A stretch of DNA of 15,033 nt from Quisquiliibacterium sp. (GTDB lineage Bacteria; Pseudomonadota; Gammaproteobacteria; Burkholderiales; Burkholderiaceae_E), in contig JALRBB010000458.1 of NCBI GenBank assembly GCA_023257915.1, positions 1 to 15,033 on the forward strand. The letters are read 5' to 3'. A program made the position numbers and the translations under genes. The notes beneath the pieces are model-generated. The model was not told where the DNA came from and did no database searches. It saw nothing but the letters and a program-made list of their open reading frames with translations. Below are positions 1-7,702 of the stretch, piece by piece (position 1 is the stretch's first letter; every line of letters begins with the position of its first letter).

Positions 1-1013
1 GGCAGAAGCGTGACCAGCGCCAGCCAGGGATTGATCGACACCAGAATCGCCGCAGTCATCACGATCATCAGCACGTCGGTGGCGAAATCGAGCAGGTGAA
101 GCGACAAAAACAGACAGATACGATCGGTTTCCGAACCGATCCGGGCCATCAGGTCACCAGTGCGCTTGCCACCGAAATACTCGAGCGAGAGCTTGAGCAG
201 ATGCTCGTACGTGCTCGAGCGAAGATCCGCACCGATCCGCTCGCTGACCAGCGCCAGGATGTAGGTGCGCGCCCAGCCCAGTCCCCAGGCAAGCAAGGCC
301 GCGACCAGCAAGCCGACCAGCAAGCCGGTTACCAGGCCGATGTCGATTGGCACCCCGGTCTGGTACGGAATCAGTACCTTATCCATCAGTGGCATGGTCA
401 GGTACGGCGGCACCAGCGTCGCCGCAGTGGCGGCTAGCGTCAGCAAAAACCCGAGCAGCAGTTGGCCTCGGTAAGGTGTCGCGAAACGCCACAGGCGAAA
501 CAGCGTCCAGGTGGACGGAGGGGCATTGGCCTCCTCATGGCAGCGCGAGCAGTGTTCCTCTCCCACCGCTAGCAAGGTTTGGCAGCGCGAGCAAAGCTGG
601 CGCGCGACCGGACGAATCTCACGGCCGGCACCCGCATCCTCGCGCACCTCGTCAAACCGCTGCACCAGACGTTGCGCCGCCGGGTTCCGTCCCAGCGTAA
701 AGCGCCAGGTACCCAGCCGGGTGGCGCCCTCAAACAGCTCGAGCGCCGCTGCGCCGGCATGGTCATGCAAACGCAGCTCGAGCCCTGCGCGCAGCGGCCA
801 CGACTCAAACTGCGACTGGCCCGCAGCACGCGTGATCAGCCGCTCGCCGGTCAGCAATACGATTCCGGCGCCAAAGCGCAGCGCCGGGTCAAGATCAATC
901 TCCAGCCACGCGAGCACCTGCTCCTGGCCTACAATGATCGAAGATGCCTCGTTGCGCCAGAACTCGGGCAAGGCACCGTTAGCTGAAACCGGAACGGAAG
1001 AGAGCGTATTCAT
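1..1013 (-). CDS. Cyanophycin-associated ABC transporter, N-terminal part (partial at window edge)
   Basis: The gene runs leftward from an ATG at 1013 and leaves the window, so only the first 337 residues are visible. Residues 1-140 form a soluble domain that I do not recognise from a general ABC family. Residues 141-158 carry a CxxC-x10-CxxC zinc-ribbon-like motif (Cys141, 144, 155, 158). Hydrophobic segments at about 185-205, 225-247 and 309-327 and the text ...ISLE/LSLEYF-GGKRTGDLMARI (residues 275-292) are typical of the membrane domain of type IV (MsbA-like) ABC half-transporters; the nucleotide-binding domain must lie beyond the left edge. Transporters of this build are known beside cphA genes in Betaproteobacteria and are annotated as cyanophycin metabolism-associated; their substrate is not established. 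It is divergent from the two cyanophycin synthetase genes across a 196-bp gap. No strong ribosome binding site precedes the start, which is moderately certain. Confidence 0.8.
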   Translation of the reverse strand, partial: MNTLSSVPVSANGALPEFWRNEASSIIVGQEQVLAWLEIDLDPALRFGAGIVLLTGERLITRAAGQSQFESWPLRAGLELRLHDHAGAAALELFEGATRLGTWRFTLGRNPAAQRLVQRFDEVREDAGAGREIRPVARQLCSRCQTLLAVGEEHCSRCHEEANAPPSTWTLFRLWRFATPYRGQLLLGFLLTLAATAATLVPPYLTMPLMDKVLIPYQTGVPIDIGLVTGLLVGLLVAALLAWGLGWARTYILALVSERIGADLRSSTYEHLLKLSLEYFGGKRTGDLMARIGSETDRICLFLSLHLLDFATDVLMIVMTAAILVSINPWLALVTLL

Positions 1014-1209
1014 CGGAGAAGCGTCTAGCGTACCGCATCCGCGGCGCCTTTCGTTCGCCACAGGCAGCATTGTGACGGACATGGCCACGGACGCGAAACC
1101 GGAAAGCGCGAGCGCCAGGCAATAGCCTTCAAGCGAGCAGGTGACGCACCGACGACGACCGACCCATCCCTATCCGACCATGCAGAGCCCCACCACCTAA
1201 TCACCACCG
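1014..1209. promoter_or_regulatory. Divergent intergenic region between ABC transporter and cphA paralogue
   Basis: This 196-bp gap should hold the promoters of both the leftward transporter gene and the rightward cyanophycin synthetase genes. I see no sigma70 box pair close to consensus on either strand and no convincing palindromic operator. It contains a six-codon ATG-to-TAA reading frame (1180-1200) in the same frame as, and 9 bp before, the downstream start at 1210. That TAA rules out any earlier in-frame start for the downstream gene. The regulatory role is inferred from layout only. Confidence 0.4.
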
Positions 1210-3393
1210 ATGACCCACAAGCACATCGAATTTCTGTCGATTACCCACCTGCGCGGACCGAATATGTGGACCTGGAATCCGGTCCTGGAGGCGCTGGTCG
1301 ACATCGGCGAACTTGAGGATTTCCCCTCCAACAAGATCCCCGGGTTCTACGAACGGCTCACCGCCTGGCTGCCGACGCTGATCGAACATCGCTGCAGCTA
1401 TGAGGAGCGCGGTGGCTTTTTGCGACGGCTCAAGGAAGGCACCTGGCCAGGCCACATCATGGAGCATGTGGTGCTCGAGCTTCAAGGTCTAGCAGGAATG
1501 ACCGGAGGTTTCGGCCGTGCACGCGAGATCTCGAAGCGCGGGGTCTACAAGGTAGTCGTCACTTGCTGGCAGAAGGATGTCACCACGCGCGCCTTGTATG
1601 GCGGCCGCGATCTGGTGATGGCGGCGATCGAGGATCGCCCCTTCGACGTCAAGGCTCTGGTCGACGAACTCCGGGAAATGGCCGACGACCTATGCCTGGG
1701 ACCGAGTACGAATTCGATCGTGGTCGGAGCGGCTGGCCGCTCAATTCCATCGATTCGCCTGACCGAGGGCAATCTCGTGCAGTTGGGCTACGGAGCGCGT
1801 CAGCGTCGAATCTGGACTGCTGAAACTGACCGCACCAGCGCCATCGCCGAAGGTATTTCCCGCGACAAAGACCTGACCAAAAAACTTCTCGCGTCCTGCG
1901 GAGTCCCTGTTCCCCAGGGCAGGATCGTTGACGATGCTGCCGATGCGTGGGAAGCCGCCCAGGAAGTGGGCGTGCCGGTCGTCGTCAAGCCCTGCGACGG
2001 CAACCATGGACGCGGGGTGTGCATCGACCTATCGACACCCGAGGAGATCGCCACCGCATTCGAGATCGCGCTGGCCGAGGGCAGTGGCGTGATGGTCGAA
2101 CGCTTCATTCGCGGCAGCGAGCACCGTGTCCTGGTCGTCGGCGGCAGGATGGTGGCAGCGGCTCGCGGAGATGCCGCAACGGTCACCGGCGACGGACGTT
2201 CGACGGTCAAGGAGTTGATCGATACGCAACTCAATACCGACCCGATGCGTGGCTTCGAGGAGGAATTCCCGCTGAATCCGGTCAGACTCGACGCAACCGC
2301 ACGTCTGGAACTCTCGCGCCAGGGTTTGACCGGCGACTCGATCCCGGAAGCGGGCCGCAGCGTGATGGTTCAACGCAACGGCAATGTGGCACTTGATGTC
2401 ACGGACATGGTGCATCCCGATGTCGCCGAGACGGCCGCGCTGGCGGCCCGCATCGTCGGGCTGGATATCGCAGGCATCGACATCGTGACGCTAGACATTC
2501 GCCGTCCGCTGGGCGAACAAGGTGGTGCGATCGTCGAGGTCAATGCCGGGCCGGGTCTTGCGATGCATGTCAAACCAGCCAACGGCCCGGCACGCCCGGT
2601 CGGACGGGCGATCGCCGACCATCTGTTTCCGGCTGACGATGATGGTCGGATTCCGATCGTCGGCATCAGCGGCACCCATGGCATGACGCAGGCCTGTCGC
2701 CTGGTCGCCCATCTGCTGCACCTGGGCGGCTCGCGTGTCGGACTTGCCTGCAGCGAGGGCTTGTACATGGACCGGCGGCGCATTTTCGGCGGCGACCGCA
2801 CCGACTTTGATTCGGCGCGCCGGCTGCTGATGAACCGGATGATCGATGCCGCTGTCATCGAAAACGTCCCGCGCCTGATGACAACCGAAGGGGTCTCCTA
2901 CGACTGGGGTGCGGTCGGCGTGGTGCTGCGGATGGATCCGACGATGCTGATGCCCGACCTGCACATCGACGATGATGACCTGCTGTTCAAGGTCGTGCGC
3001 ACCCAGGTCGACGTCGTGCTGCCCAGCGGCGCAGCGGTGCTCAACGCCGCCGACCCGAAGGTCGCCGAAATGGCCGAACTTTGCGAAGGTGATGTGATCT
3101 TCTTTGCACTCGACGAACTGGCTCAGCCGCTGGCGGCGCACCTGGCCGACGGCCGGCGTGCGGTGCTGATTCGTCACGGGCGGATCATGCTGGTCACCGG
3201 TCAGGACGCGCAGGAGCTGTGCGAATTGTCGCAAGTGCCGATGGCCTGCGCCGATTCAGGCAGCATCGAAGTGATCGAGAACCTGCTCGCTTCGATCGGA
3301 GCAGCCTGGGCACTCGGCCTGCCCAAGGAAATCATCCGTACCGGCATCGAGACCTTCGACCCGCTTGACCCGACCGGAGTCGGAGCGCTCTGA
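1210..3393 (+). CDS. Cyanophycin synthetase paralogue (CphA'/CphA2-like) with degenerate Mur-ligase half
   Basis: The 727-aa product is homologous to cyanophycin synthetase along its whole length and to the next gene. It has the N-terminal domain (about 1-160), the conserved LGPSTNSI (163-170) and TDRTSAIAE (206-214) blocks, and an ATP-grasp domain (about 215-470) with VVVKPCDGNHGRG (257-269) and an EVNAGPGLAMH segment (443-453). The C-terminal half resembles the Mur-ligase-type domain, but its P-loop reads GTHGMTQ (488-494): the ATP-binding lysine is Met492. The protein also ends about 130 residues short of normal CphA, lacking the final domain. The ATP-grasp site, which adds aspartate in CphA, looks intact, while the arginine-adding site should be dead. 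Shortened CphA2 enzymes of cyanobacteria polymerise beta-Asp-Arg dipeptides using one ATP site; a similar role, or a helper role for the next gene, is inferred. An in-frame TAA at 1198 fixes the start region. No clear Shine-Dalgarno is seen. Confidence 0.88.
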   Translation: MTHKHIEFLSITHLRGPNMWTWNPVLEALVDIGELEDFPSNKIPGFYERLTAWLPTLIEHRCSYEERGGFLRRLKEGTWPGHIMEHVVLELQGLAGMTGGFGRAREISKRGVYKVVVTCWQKDVTTRALYGGRDLVMAAIEDRPFDVKALVDELREMADDLCLGPSTNSIVVGAAGRSIPSIRLTEGNLVQLGYGARQRRIWTAETDRTSAIAEGISRDKDLTKKLLASCGVPVPQGRIVDDAADAWEAAQEVGVPVVVKPCDGNHGRGVCIDLSTPEEIATAFEIALAEGSGVMVERFIRGSEHRVLVVGGRMVAAARGDAATVTGDGRSTVKELIDTQLNTDPMRGFEEEFPLNPVRLDATARLELSRQGLTGDSIPEAGRSVMVQRNGNVALDVTDMVHPDVAETAALAARIVGLDIAGIDIVTLDIRRPLGEQGGAIVEVNAGPGLAMHVKPANGPARPVGRAIADHLFPADDDGRIPIVGISGTHGMTQACRLVAHLLHLGGSRVGLACSEGLYMDRRRIFGGDRTDFDSARRLLMNRMIDAAVIENVPRLMTTEGVSYDWGAVGVVLRMDPTMLMPDLHIDDDDLLFKVVRTQVDVVLPSGAAVLNAADPKVAEMAELCEGDVIFFALDELAQPLAAHLADGRRAVLIRHGRIMLVTGQDAQELCELSQVPMACADSGSIEVIENLLASIGAAWALGLPKEIIRTGIETFDPLDPTGVGAL

Positions 3394-3455
3394 GCGACAT
3401 CTGCTGCGAACGCGAACAAGCGTCCGCCCTCGCAAGGCATACTGGAACGAACCGA

Positions 3456-6026
3456 ATGGAAGTCTCCCGCATCAGGGCCCTGCGCGGCCCGAATCTCTGG
3501 ACCCGCCAAACCGCGATCGAGGCGATCGTCTCGTGTGGCGTGGACGAACGAACGATCGACGCAATCCCCGGCTTCGAGGCCCGCCTGCGTACACGATTCC
3601 CGGAAATCGGACCGCTGCGCGTCGTCGGCGACGCAGGCCCGGTCGCCGCAACACATGTGCTTGAGCAGGCGACGCTCGGCCTGCAGATGCAGATCGGCTG
3701 CCCGGTCACCTTCAGCCTGACTTCCGCGACGCTGGAGCCGGGCATCTATCAGGTGGTGGTTGAATACACCGAAGAGAGCGTCGGGCGGCTGGCATTCGAC
3801 ATCGCGCTGAAGCTCTATCAAAGCACGCTGAACGATACCGAATTCGATCTGACCGCCGAACTGGCGCGCTTGCGCGAACTCGACGAGGACGTCCGGCTTG
3901 GCCCGAGTACCGGTTCGATCGTGTCCGCCGCCGTGGCGCGCGGCATTCCGTATTGCAGGCTGACAGAGGGCAGTCTGGTGCAGTTCGGCTGGGGCAGCAA
4001 GCAGCGTCGCATCCAGGCCGCCGAAGTCGACCGAACCAGTGCGGTTGCCGAACAGATCGCCCAGGACAAGGAACTGACCAAGCGTCTGTTGTCGGCTGCC
4101 GGTGTACCGGTTCCGGATGGCAGGCCGGTGCGCGACATCGAGGATGCCTGGCAGCTGATGCAGCAGATCGGTGGCGCGGTGGTGGTCAAACCGCGCGACG
4201 GCAACCAGGGCAAAGGTGTCGCGGTCAATGTGACGACTCGTGAACACCTGGAAGTGGCCTACGCGGCCGCCGCCGCGATCAGCTCCGACGTACTGCTCGA
4301 GCGCTTCATCCCCGGTAACGACTTTCGGCTGCTTGTCGTTGGCGACCAACTGGTGGCCGCGTCGCGCCGCGACTCCCCGCATGTCATCGGCGACGGTGAG
4401 CGCACCGTCCGGGCACTGGTCGACGAAATCAATACCGACCCCAGGCGCGGCGACGGCCATGCGACCGCGCTGACCAAGATCCGAATCGACGAGCTGGCGA
4501 TTGCGCGGCTCGAGGTCCAGGGGTACACACCAGACTCAGTGCCGGAACTCGGCGCCCGGGTCATCCTGCGCAACAACGCCAACCTGAGTACTGGCGGCAC
4601 CGCCACGGACGTGACCGACGATGTGCACCCGGAGCTCGCGGCGCGTGCGGTCGAAGCGGCAAAGATGATCGGGCTGGACATCGCCGGCGTTGATGTCGTC
4701 ACCGAGACGGTGCTCAAGCCGCTCGAGCAGCAAGGCGGCGGAATCGTCGAGGTAAACGCCGCACCGGGCCTGCGCATGCACCTGAGCCCCTCGTACGGCA
4801 AGCCACGCAATGTCGGCGAGGCGATCGTCTCGATGGCATTTGCCGATGGCGAGGATGCACGCATCCCGGTCATCGCGGTCACCGGAACCAATGGCAAGAC
4901 CACCACGGTGCGCCTGATCTCACACATGCTCGCCTGCAGCGGGCTGCGGGTGGGCATGACCAATACCGACGGAGTCTATGTCAACGGACGTCAGACCGAT
5001 TCGGGAGACTGCAGCGGTCCGAAAAGCGCCCGCAATGTGCTCTTGCATCCGGATGTCGATGCTGCGGTGTTCGAGACTGCGCGCGGCGGCATTCTTCGCG
5101 AAGGGCTCGGCTTTGATCGCTGCAAGGTCGGCGTGGTCACCAATGTGGGCAAAGGCGACCATCTCGGGTTGAATTTCATCAATTCCGTCGAAGAACTCGG
5201 CGTGCTCAAGCGGGTCATCGTGCAAAACGTCGCACCGGATGGCTATGCCGTGCTCAATGCCAATGATCCGATCGTTGCGGCAATGGCCAACACCTGCCCC
5301 GGGTCGGTGATCTTTTTCGGAAACGATCGCAGCCTACCGGTGCTGGTACGCCATCGCGCCAAGGGAAACCGGTGCGTCTATGTCGAGGGCGGCTCAATCG
5401 TGGTCTCCTCGGGTCGCCGAGAGCGCCGGCTGTCGCTGGCCGACATCCCGCTGACCAAGGGCGGTGCCCTGTCCTTCCAGGTCGAGAACACCATGGCAGC
5501 GATCGCAGCTGCCTGGGCGCTGGACATCGACTGGAAGGCGATCGAACAGGCGCTGGTGAGCTTTCGCAGCGACATCGGTACGGTCCCGGGCCGCTTCAAT
5601 GAATTCTCCTATCGCGGCGCAACCATCATCGCCGACTACGGGCACAACCCGGATGCCATGATTGCACTGGCCCAGGCGGTCGAGGCGATGCCGGGCAATC
5701 GGCGTATCGTGGTCATCAGCGGGGCTGGCGATCGTCGCGACGAGGATATCCGGGAACAGACACAGATCCTGGGCCATGTCTTCGACGAGGCGATCCTGTA
5801 TCAGGACCAGGCGCAGCGCGGACGTGGCGATGGCGAGGTCATCAGTCTTCTGCGCGAGGGACTGGTCGGTGCGACCCGCACGAAGCAGGTCGAGGAAATC
5901 CATGGCGAATTTCTCGCGATCGACGCAGCACTCGATCGACTCGGCCAGGGTGACCTGTGTCTGATTCTGATCGACCAGGTCGATGAGGCGCTTGCGCACT
6001 TGCGTGCCAAGGTGGCAGCCGGCTGA
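3456..6026 (+). CDS. cphA: Cyanophycin synthetase CphA
   Basis: This 856-aa enzyme makes cyanophycin, a poly-aspartate backbone with arginine side groups, without a ribosome template. It adds aspartate in an ATP-grasp domain and arginine in a Mur-ligase-like domain. Visible landmarks are the N-terminal domain (1-160) with RGPNLWTR (10-17), the LGPSTGSI block (148-155), ATP-grasp residues VVVKPRDGNQGKG (242-254) and EVNAAPGLRMHLSPSYG (432-448), the intact P-loop GTNGKTT (477-483), ARGGILREG (542-550) and the third-domain DYGHNPDA (727-734) with SGAGDRRDED (754-763). The length fits the family (about 850-900). It follows the paralogue after 62 bp without a terminator, so the two are probably co-transcribed. 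The start matches the usual MEVSRIRALRGPN beginning of proteobacterial CphA; the ribosome site is weak. The product accumulates as cytoplasmic granules storing nitrogen and carbon. Confidence 0.95.
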   Translation: MEVSRIRALRGPNLWTRQTAIEAIVSCGVDERTIDAIPGFEARLRTRFPEIGPLRVVGDAGPVAATHVLEQATLGLQMQIGCPVTFSLTSATLEPGIYQVVVEYTEESVGRLAFDIALKLYQSTLNDTEFDLTAELARLRELDEDVRLGPSTGSIVSAAVARGIPYCRLTEGSLVQFGWGSKQRRIQAAEVDRTSAVAEQIAQDKELTKRLLSAAGVPVPDGRPVRDIEDAWQLMQQIGGAVVVKPRDGNQGKGVAVNVTTREHLEVAYAAAAAISSDVLLERFIPGNDFRLLVVGDQLVAASRRDSPHVIGDGERTVRALVDEINTDPRRGDGHATALTKIRIDELAIARLEVQGYTPDSVPELGARVILRNNANLSTGGTATDVTDDVHPELAARAVEAAKMIGLDIAGVDVVTETVLKPLEQQGGGIVEVNAAPGLRMHLSPSYGKPRNVGEAIVSMAFADGEDARIPVIAVTGTNGKTTTVRLISHMLACSGLRVGMTNTDGVYVNGRQTDSGDCSGPKSARNVLLHPDVDAAVFETARGGILREGLGFDRCKVGVVTNVGKGDHLGLNFINSVEELGVLKRVIVQNVAPDGYAVLNANDPIVAAMANTCPGSVIFFGNDRSLPVLVRHRAKGNRCVYVEGGSIVVSSGRRERRLSLADIPLTKGGALSFQVENTMAAIAAAWALDIDWKAIEQALVSFRSDIGTVPGRFNEFSYRGATIIADYGHNPDAMIALAQAVEAMPGNRRIVVISGAGDRRDEDIREQTQILGHVFDEAILYQDQAQRGRGDGEVISLLREGLVGATRTKQVEEIHGEFLAIDAALDRLGQGDLCLILIDQVDEALAHLRAKVAAG

Positions 6027-6053
6027 GGCTAGCCGCCGTGTGCGCATCCCGGT

Positions 6054-6077
6054 GAAGCCGACCTCATCGTCGGCTTC
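6054..6077. terminator. Hairpin after cphA, probable bidirectional terminator
   Basis: A perfect 9-bp stem (GAAGCCGAC at 6054-6062 with GTCGGCTTC at 6069-6077) closes a 6-base loop. It starts 27 bp after the cphA stop and lies 11 bp before the stop of the convergent thioesterase gene. No T-run follows on either strand, so it may be a weak intrinsic terminator or an RNA 3'-end stabiliser. Confidence 0.55.
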
Positions 6078-6088
6078 GCTGTCCCGGC

Positions 6089-6511
6089 TTAGCCAGTCGC
6101 AGACGCAATCAGCATCCCGGTCGATGTGGCCTGTGCCGCAAGCCGCCCTTCGGCGTTGTACAGATCGCCCTCGAGAAACACCACACGCTTGCCGCGCCGA
6201 ACGACGCGTCCATGCACCTGGCCCGGACCGGGCCCGACCCGCTCAAGAAAACTGACCTTGATTTCCAGGCTCACGACGCCGAACTGATGATCGGTGTCGT
6301 GGCGCACTGCATGGGCCATTGCGGCATCGAGCCAGGCGGTGACGAAACCGCCCTGGGCGATCGTCCCGTTCGTATGGCAGTACTCGCGGCGCACCGTGAA
6401 TGCGGCACGCACGCTGCGCGTGTCCGCATGCCAATCCACCACGTGGAAATCCCCCATCGATTCGCTCAACGCCTTGCCCGATCTGATGCGGGCCTCGAAA
6501 TCGTCATCCAT
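6089..6511 (-). CDS. PaaI-family hotdog thioesterase
   Basis: The 140-aa product fits the small single-domain hotdog acyl-CoA thioesterases of the PaaI/4HBT group. The active-site region reads HTNGTIAQGGFVTAWLDAA (46-64), where the GG after the conserved turn and Asp62 match the family's helix-start nucleophile/base region. The following VVSLEIKVSFLERV and the RRGKRVVFLEGDLY strands fit the hotdog sheet. The acyl substrate cannot be told from sequence. I chose ATG 6511 because the product then has normal family length; a GTG at 6565 (158 aa) and another near 6523 are possible and none has a strong ribosome site. The gene stands alone, convergent with cphA and divergent from the cyclase gene. 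Confidence 0.82.
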   Translation of the reverse strand: MDDDFEARIRSGKALSESMGDFHVVDWHADTRSVRAAFTVRREYCHTNGTIAQGGFVTAWLDAAMAHAVRHDTDHQFGVVSLEIKVSFLERVGPGPGQVHGRVVRRGKRVVFLEGDLYNAEGRLAAQATSTGMLIASATG

Positions 6512-6599
6512 CGCTGCTGTCACCGGTCTGAGAAAACCGACATTTTCTCCGATCAGGCGCCACACTAGCTTCGCCGCGCCAATTCACCCGTGCAAGAAT

Positions 6600-6647
6600 G
6601 CACGCAACTACGCGCGCAACTAAGCACGCAACTAAGCACGCAACCAA
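6600..6647. repeat. Four tandem 12-bp repeats in the cyclase leader
   Basis: Four head-to-tail copies of the unit GCACGCAACTAA (6600-6611, 6612-6623, 6624-6635, 6636-6647) differ by one or two bases each. A partial ninth-base copy AGCACGCAA (6653-6661) abuts the ATG at 6662. The unit lies directly upstream of and partly merges into the ribosome binding site. It could be a regulator-binding array, a translation-affecting leader, or simple slippage. Confidence 0.85.
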
Positions 6648-6652
6648 GGAGA
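6646..6652 (+). promoter_or_regulatory. Ribosome binding site of the cyclase gene
   Basis: AAGGAGA stands 9 bases before ATG 6662 and decides the start. The reading frame is open back to an ATG at 6590, but that one has no ribosome site and would translate the 12-bp repeats. Confidence 0.8.
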
Positions 6653-6661
6653 CAGCACGCA

Positions 6662-7693
6662 ATGAGCACGACGAACAGGCGCTGGGTGCAACGACCCGAA
6701 GGCTCGAACTGGGGAGACTTCGGCGATGACGACCAGTTGGGCCGACTCAACCTGATCACGCCCGATTGCCGGCGCGCCGCCGCCGCCGAGGTTCAGGAAG
6801 GTTTGAGCTTCTGCCTGAGCCTGCCGCTCGACTATCCGGGCGGCAACGTCCTGAACCCGCGCCGTCATCCGCCAAAGACGCGTCCGACAGTGCGCGGCGG
6901 GATGCCAAACTGGATGTTCGAGGTTGGCAGCGAACTGGAAGGCGCCACCGACGTGATCTGCGACGACATGGCGATGATCTGGCTGCAATACTCAACCCAG
7001 TGGGACAGCCTCGCGCACGCCGGCTCAAACTTCGATGCGAATGGCGACGGCCGCCCCGAGGTGGTGTTTTACAACGGCTATCGCGGCGGCATCGAAATCC
7101 CGAAGCCCGAAGGCAGCGGCGAATCGCTGACCAGCGCGGCGCGTGCGCTGGGCATCGAAAATATGGCGCGGCACGGCGTTCAGGGGCGTGGTGTGCTGGT
7201 CGACCTGCATGCGCATTGCGGGGACGTCCGTGAGGTGGTCGGCTATGAGCGGCTGATGCGAATCATGGAGACCGACAAGGTCCAGGTCGAATCCGGCGAC
7301 ATCCTGTGCCTGCACACCGGATTCACCCAGCGCGTTCTCGAATGGAACAAGCAACCGGATCCGGTCGCGATTCACAACATCTGCGCAGCGCTCGACGGCC
7401 GTGACGCGAAGCTGCTCCAGTGGATCACCGACAGCGGAATCGCGGCACTGGTCGCGGACAACTATGCGGTCGAACATCACAGCACCGACAAGCCGGCCGG
7501 CAGCTGCGCGATGTTGCCCTTGCATGAGCACTGCCTGTTCAAGCTCGGCATGCCGCTGGGCGAAATCTGGTATCTGAATGAACTGGCCGTCTGGATGCGT
7601 CGCGCGAAACGCTCGCGTTTCATGCTGACCGCCCCGCCGCTGCGACTGCCCGGCGCGGTCGGCTCGCCGGTTTCTCCGATCGCAACGGTCTAG
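6662..7693 (+). CDS. Cyclase-family (kynurenine formamidase-like fold) hydrolase
   Basis: The 343-aa protein belongs to the putative cyclase family (Pfam PF04199), metal-dependent hydrolases related to bacterial kynurenine formamidase. It is cytoplasmic, with no signal peptide. The start RPEGSNWGDFGDDDQLGRLN (11-30) and the STQWDSLAH block (111-119) identify the longer, about 340-aa subgroup. The classical metal motif HxGTHxDxPxH appears altered: the aligned position of the second histidine is Gln113, while Asp114 and His119 remain. Further conserved blocks are GVLVDLHAH (177-185) and CLHTGFTQ (216-223). The substrate is unknown; the changed motif means that the metal site may differ from KynB. 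It is followed after 9 bp by a transglutaminase-like gene in the same frame, so the two probably form an operon. Confidence 0.85.
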   Translation: MSTTNRRWVQRPEGSNWGDFGDDDQLGRLNLITPDCRRAAAAEVQEGLSFCLSLPLDYPGGNVLNPRRHPPKTRPTVRGGMPNWMFEVGSELEGATDVICDDMAMIWLQYSTQWDSLAHAGSNFDANGDGRPEVVFYNGYRGGIEIPKPEGSGESLTSAARALGIENMARHGVQGRGVLVDLHAHCGDVREVVGYERLMRIMETDKVQVESGDILCLHTGFTQRVLEWNKQPDPVAIHNICAALDGRDAKLLQWITDSGIAALVADNYAVEHHSTDKPAGSCAMLPLHEHCLFKLGMPLGEIWYLNELAVWMRRAKRSRFMLTAPPLRLPGAVGSPVSPIATV

Positions 7694-7702
7694 GCCTGCC
7701 CC

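Noticed and set aside
3201..4460. 419-aa open frame on the minus strand opposite the two cyanophycin synthetase genes
   Set aside because: It has low-complexity composition, no recognisable domain, and lies opposite clear homologous coding sequence.
6600..6647. Tandem repeat considered as a CRISPR array or plasmid iteron set
   Set aside because: The 12-bp units are directly adjacent without spacers, and no cas, rep or origin-like genes are nearby.
6590..6661. Earlier ATG start for the cyclase gene
   Set aside because: No ribosome site precedes it, while AAGGAGA stands 9 bases before ATG 6662, and the extension only translates the 12-bp repeats.
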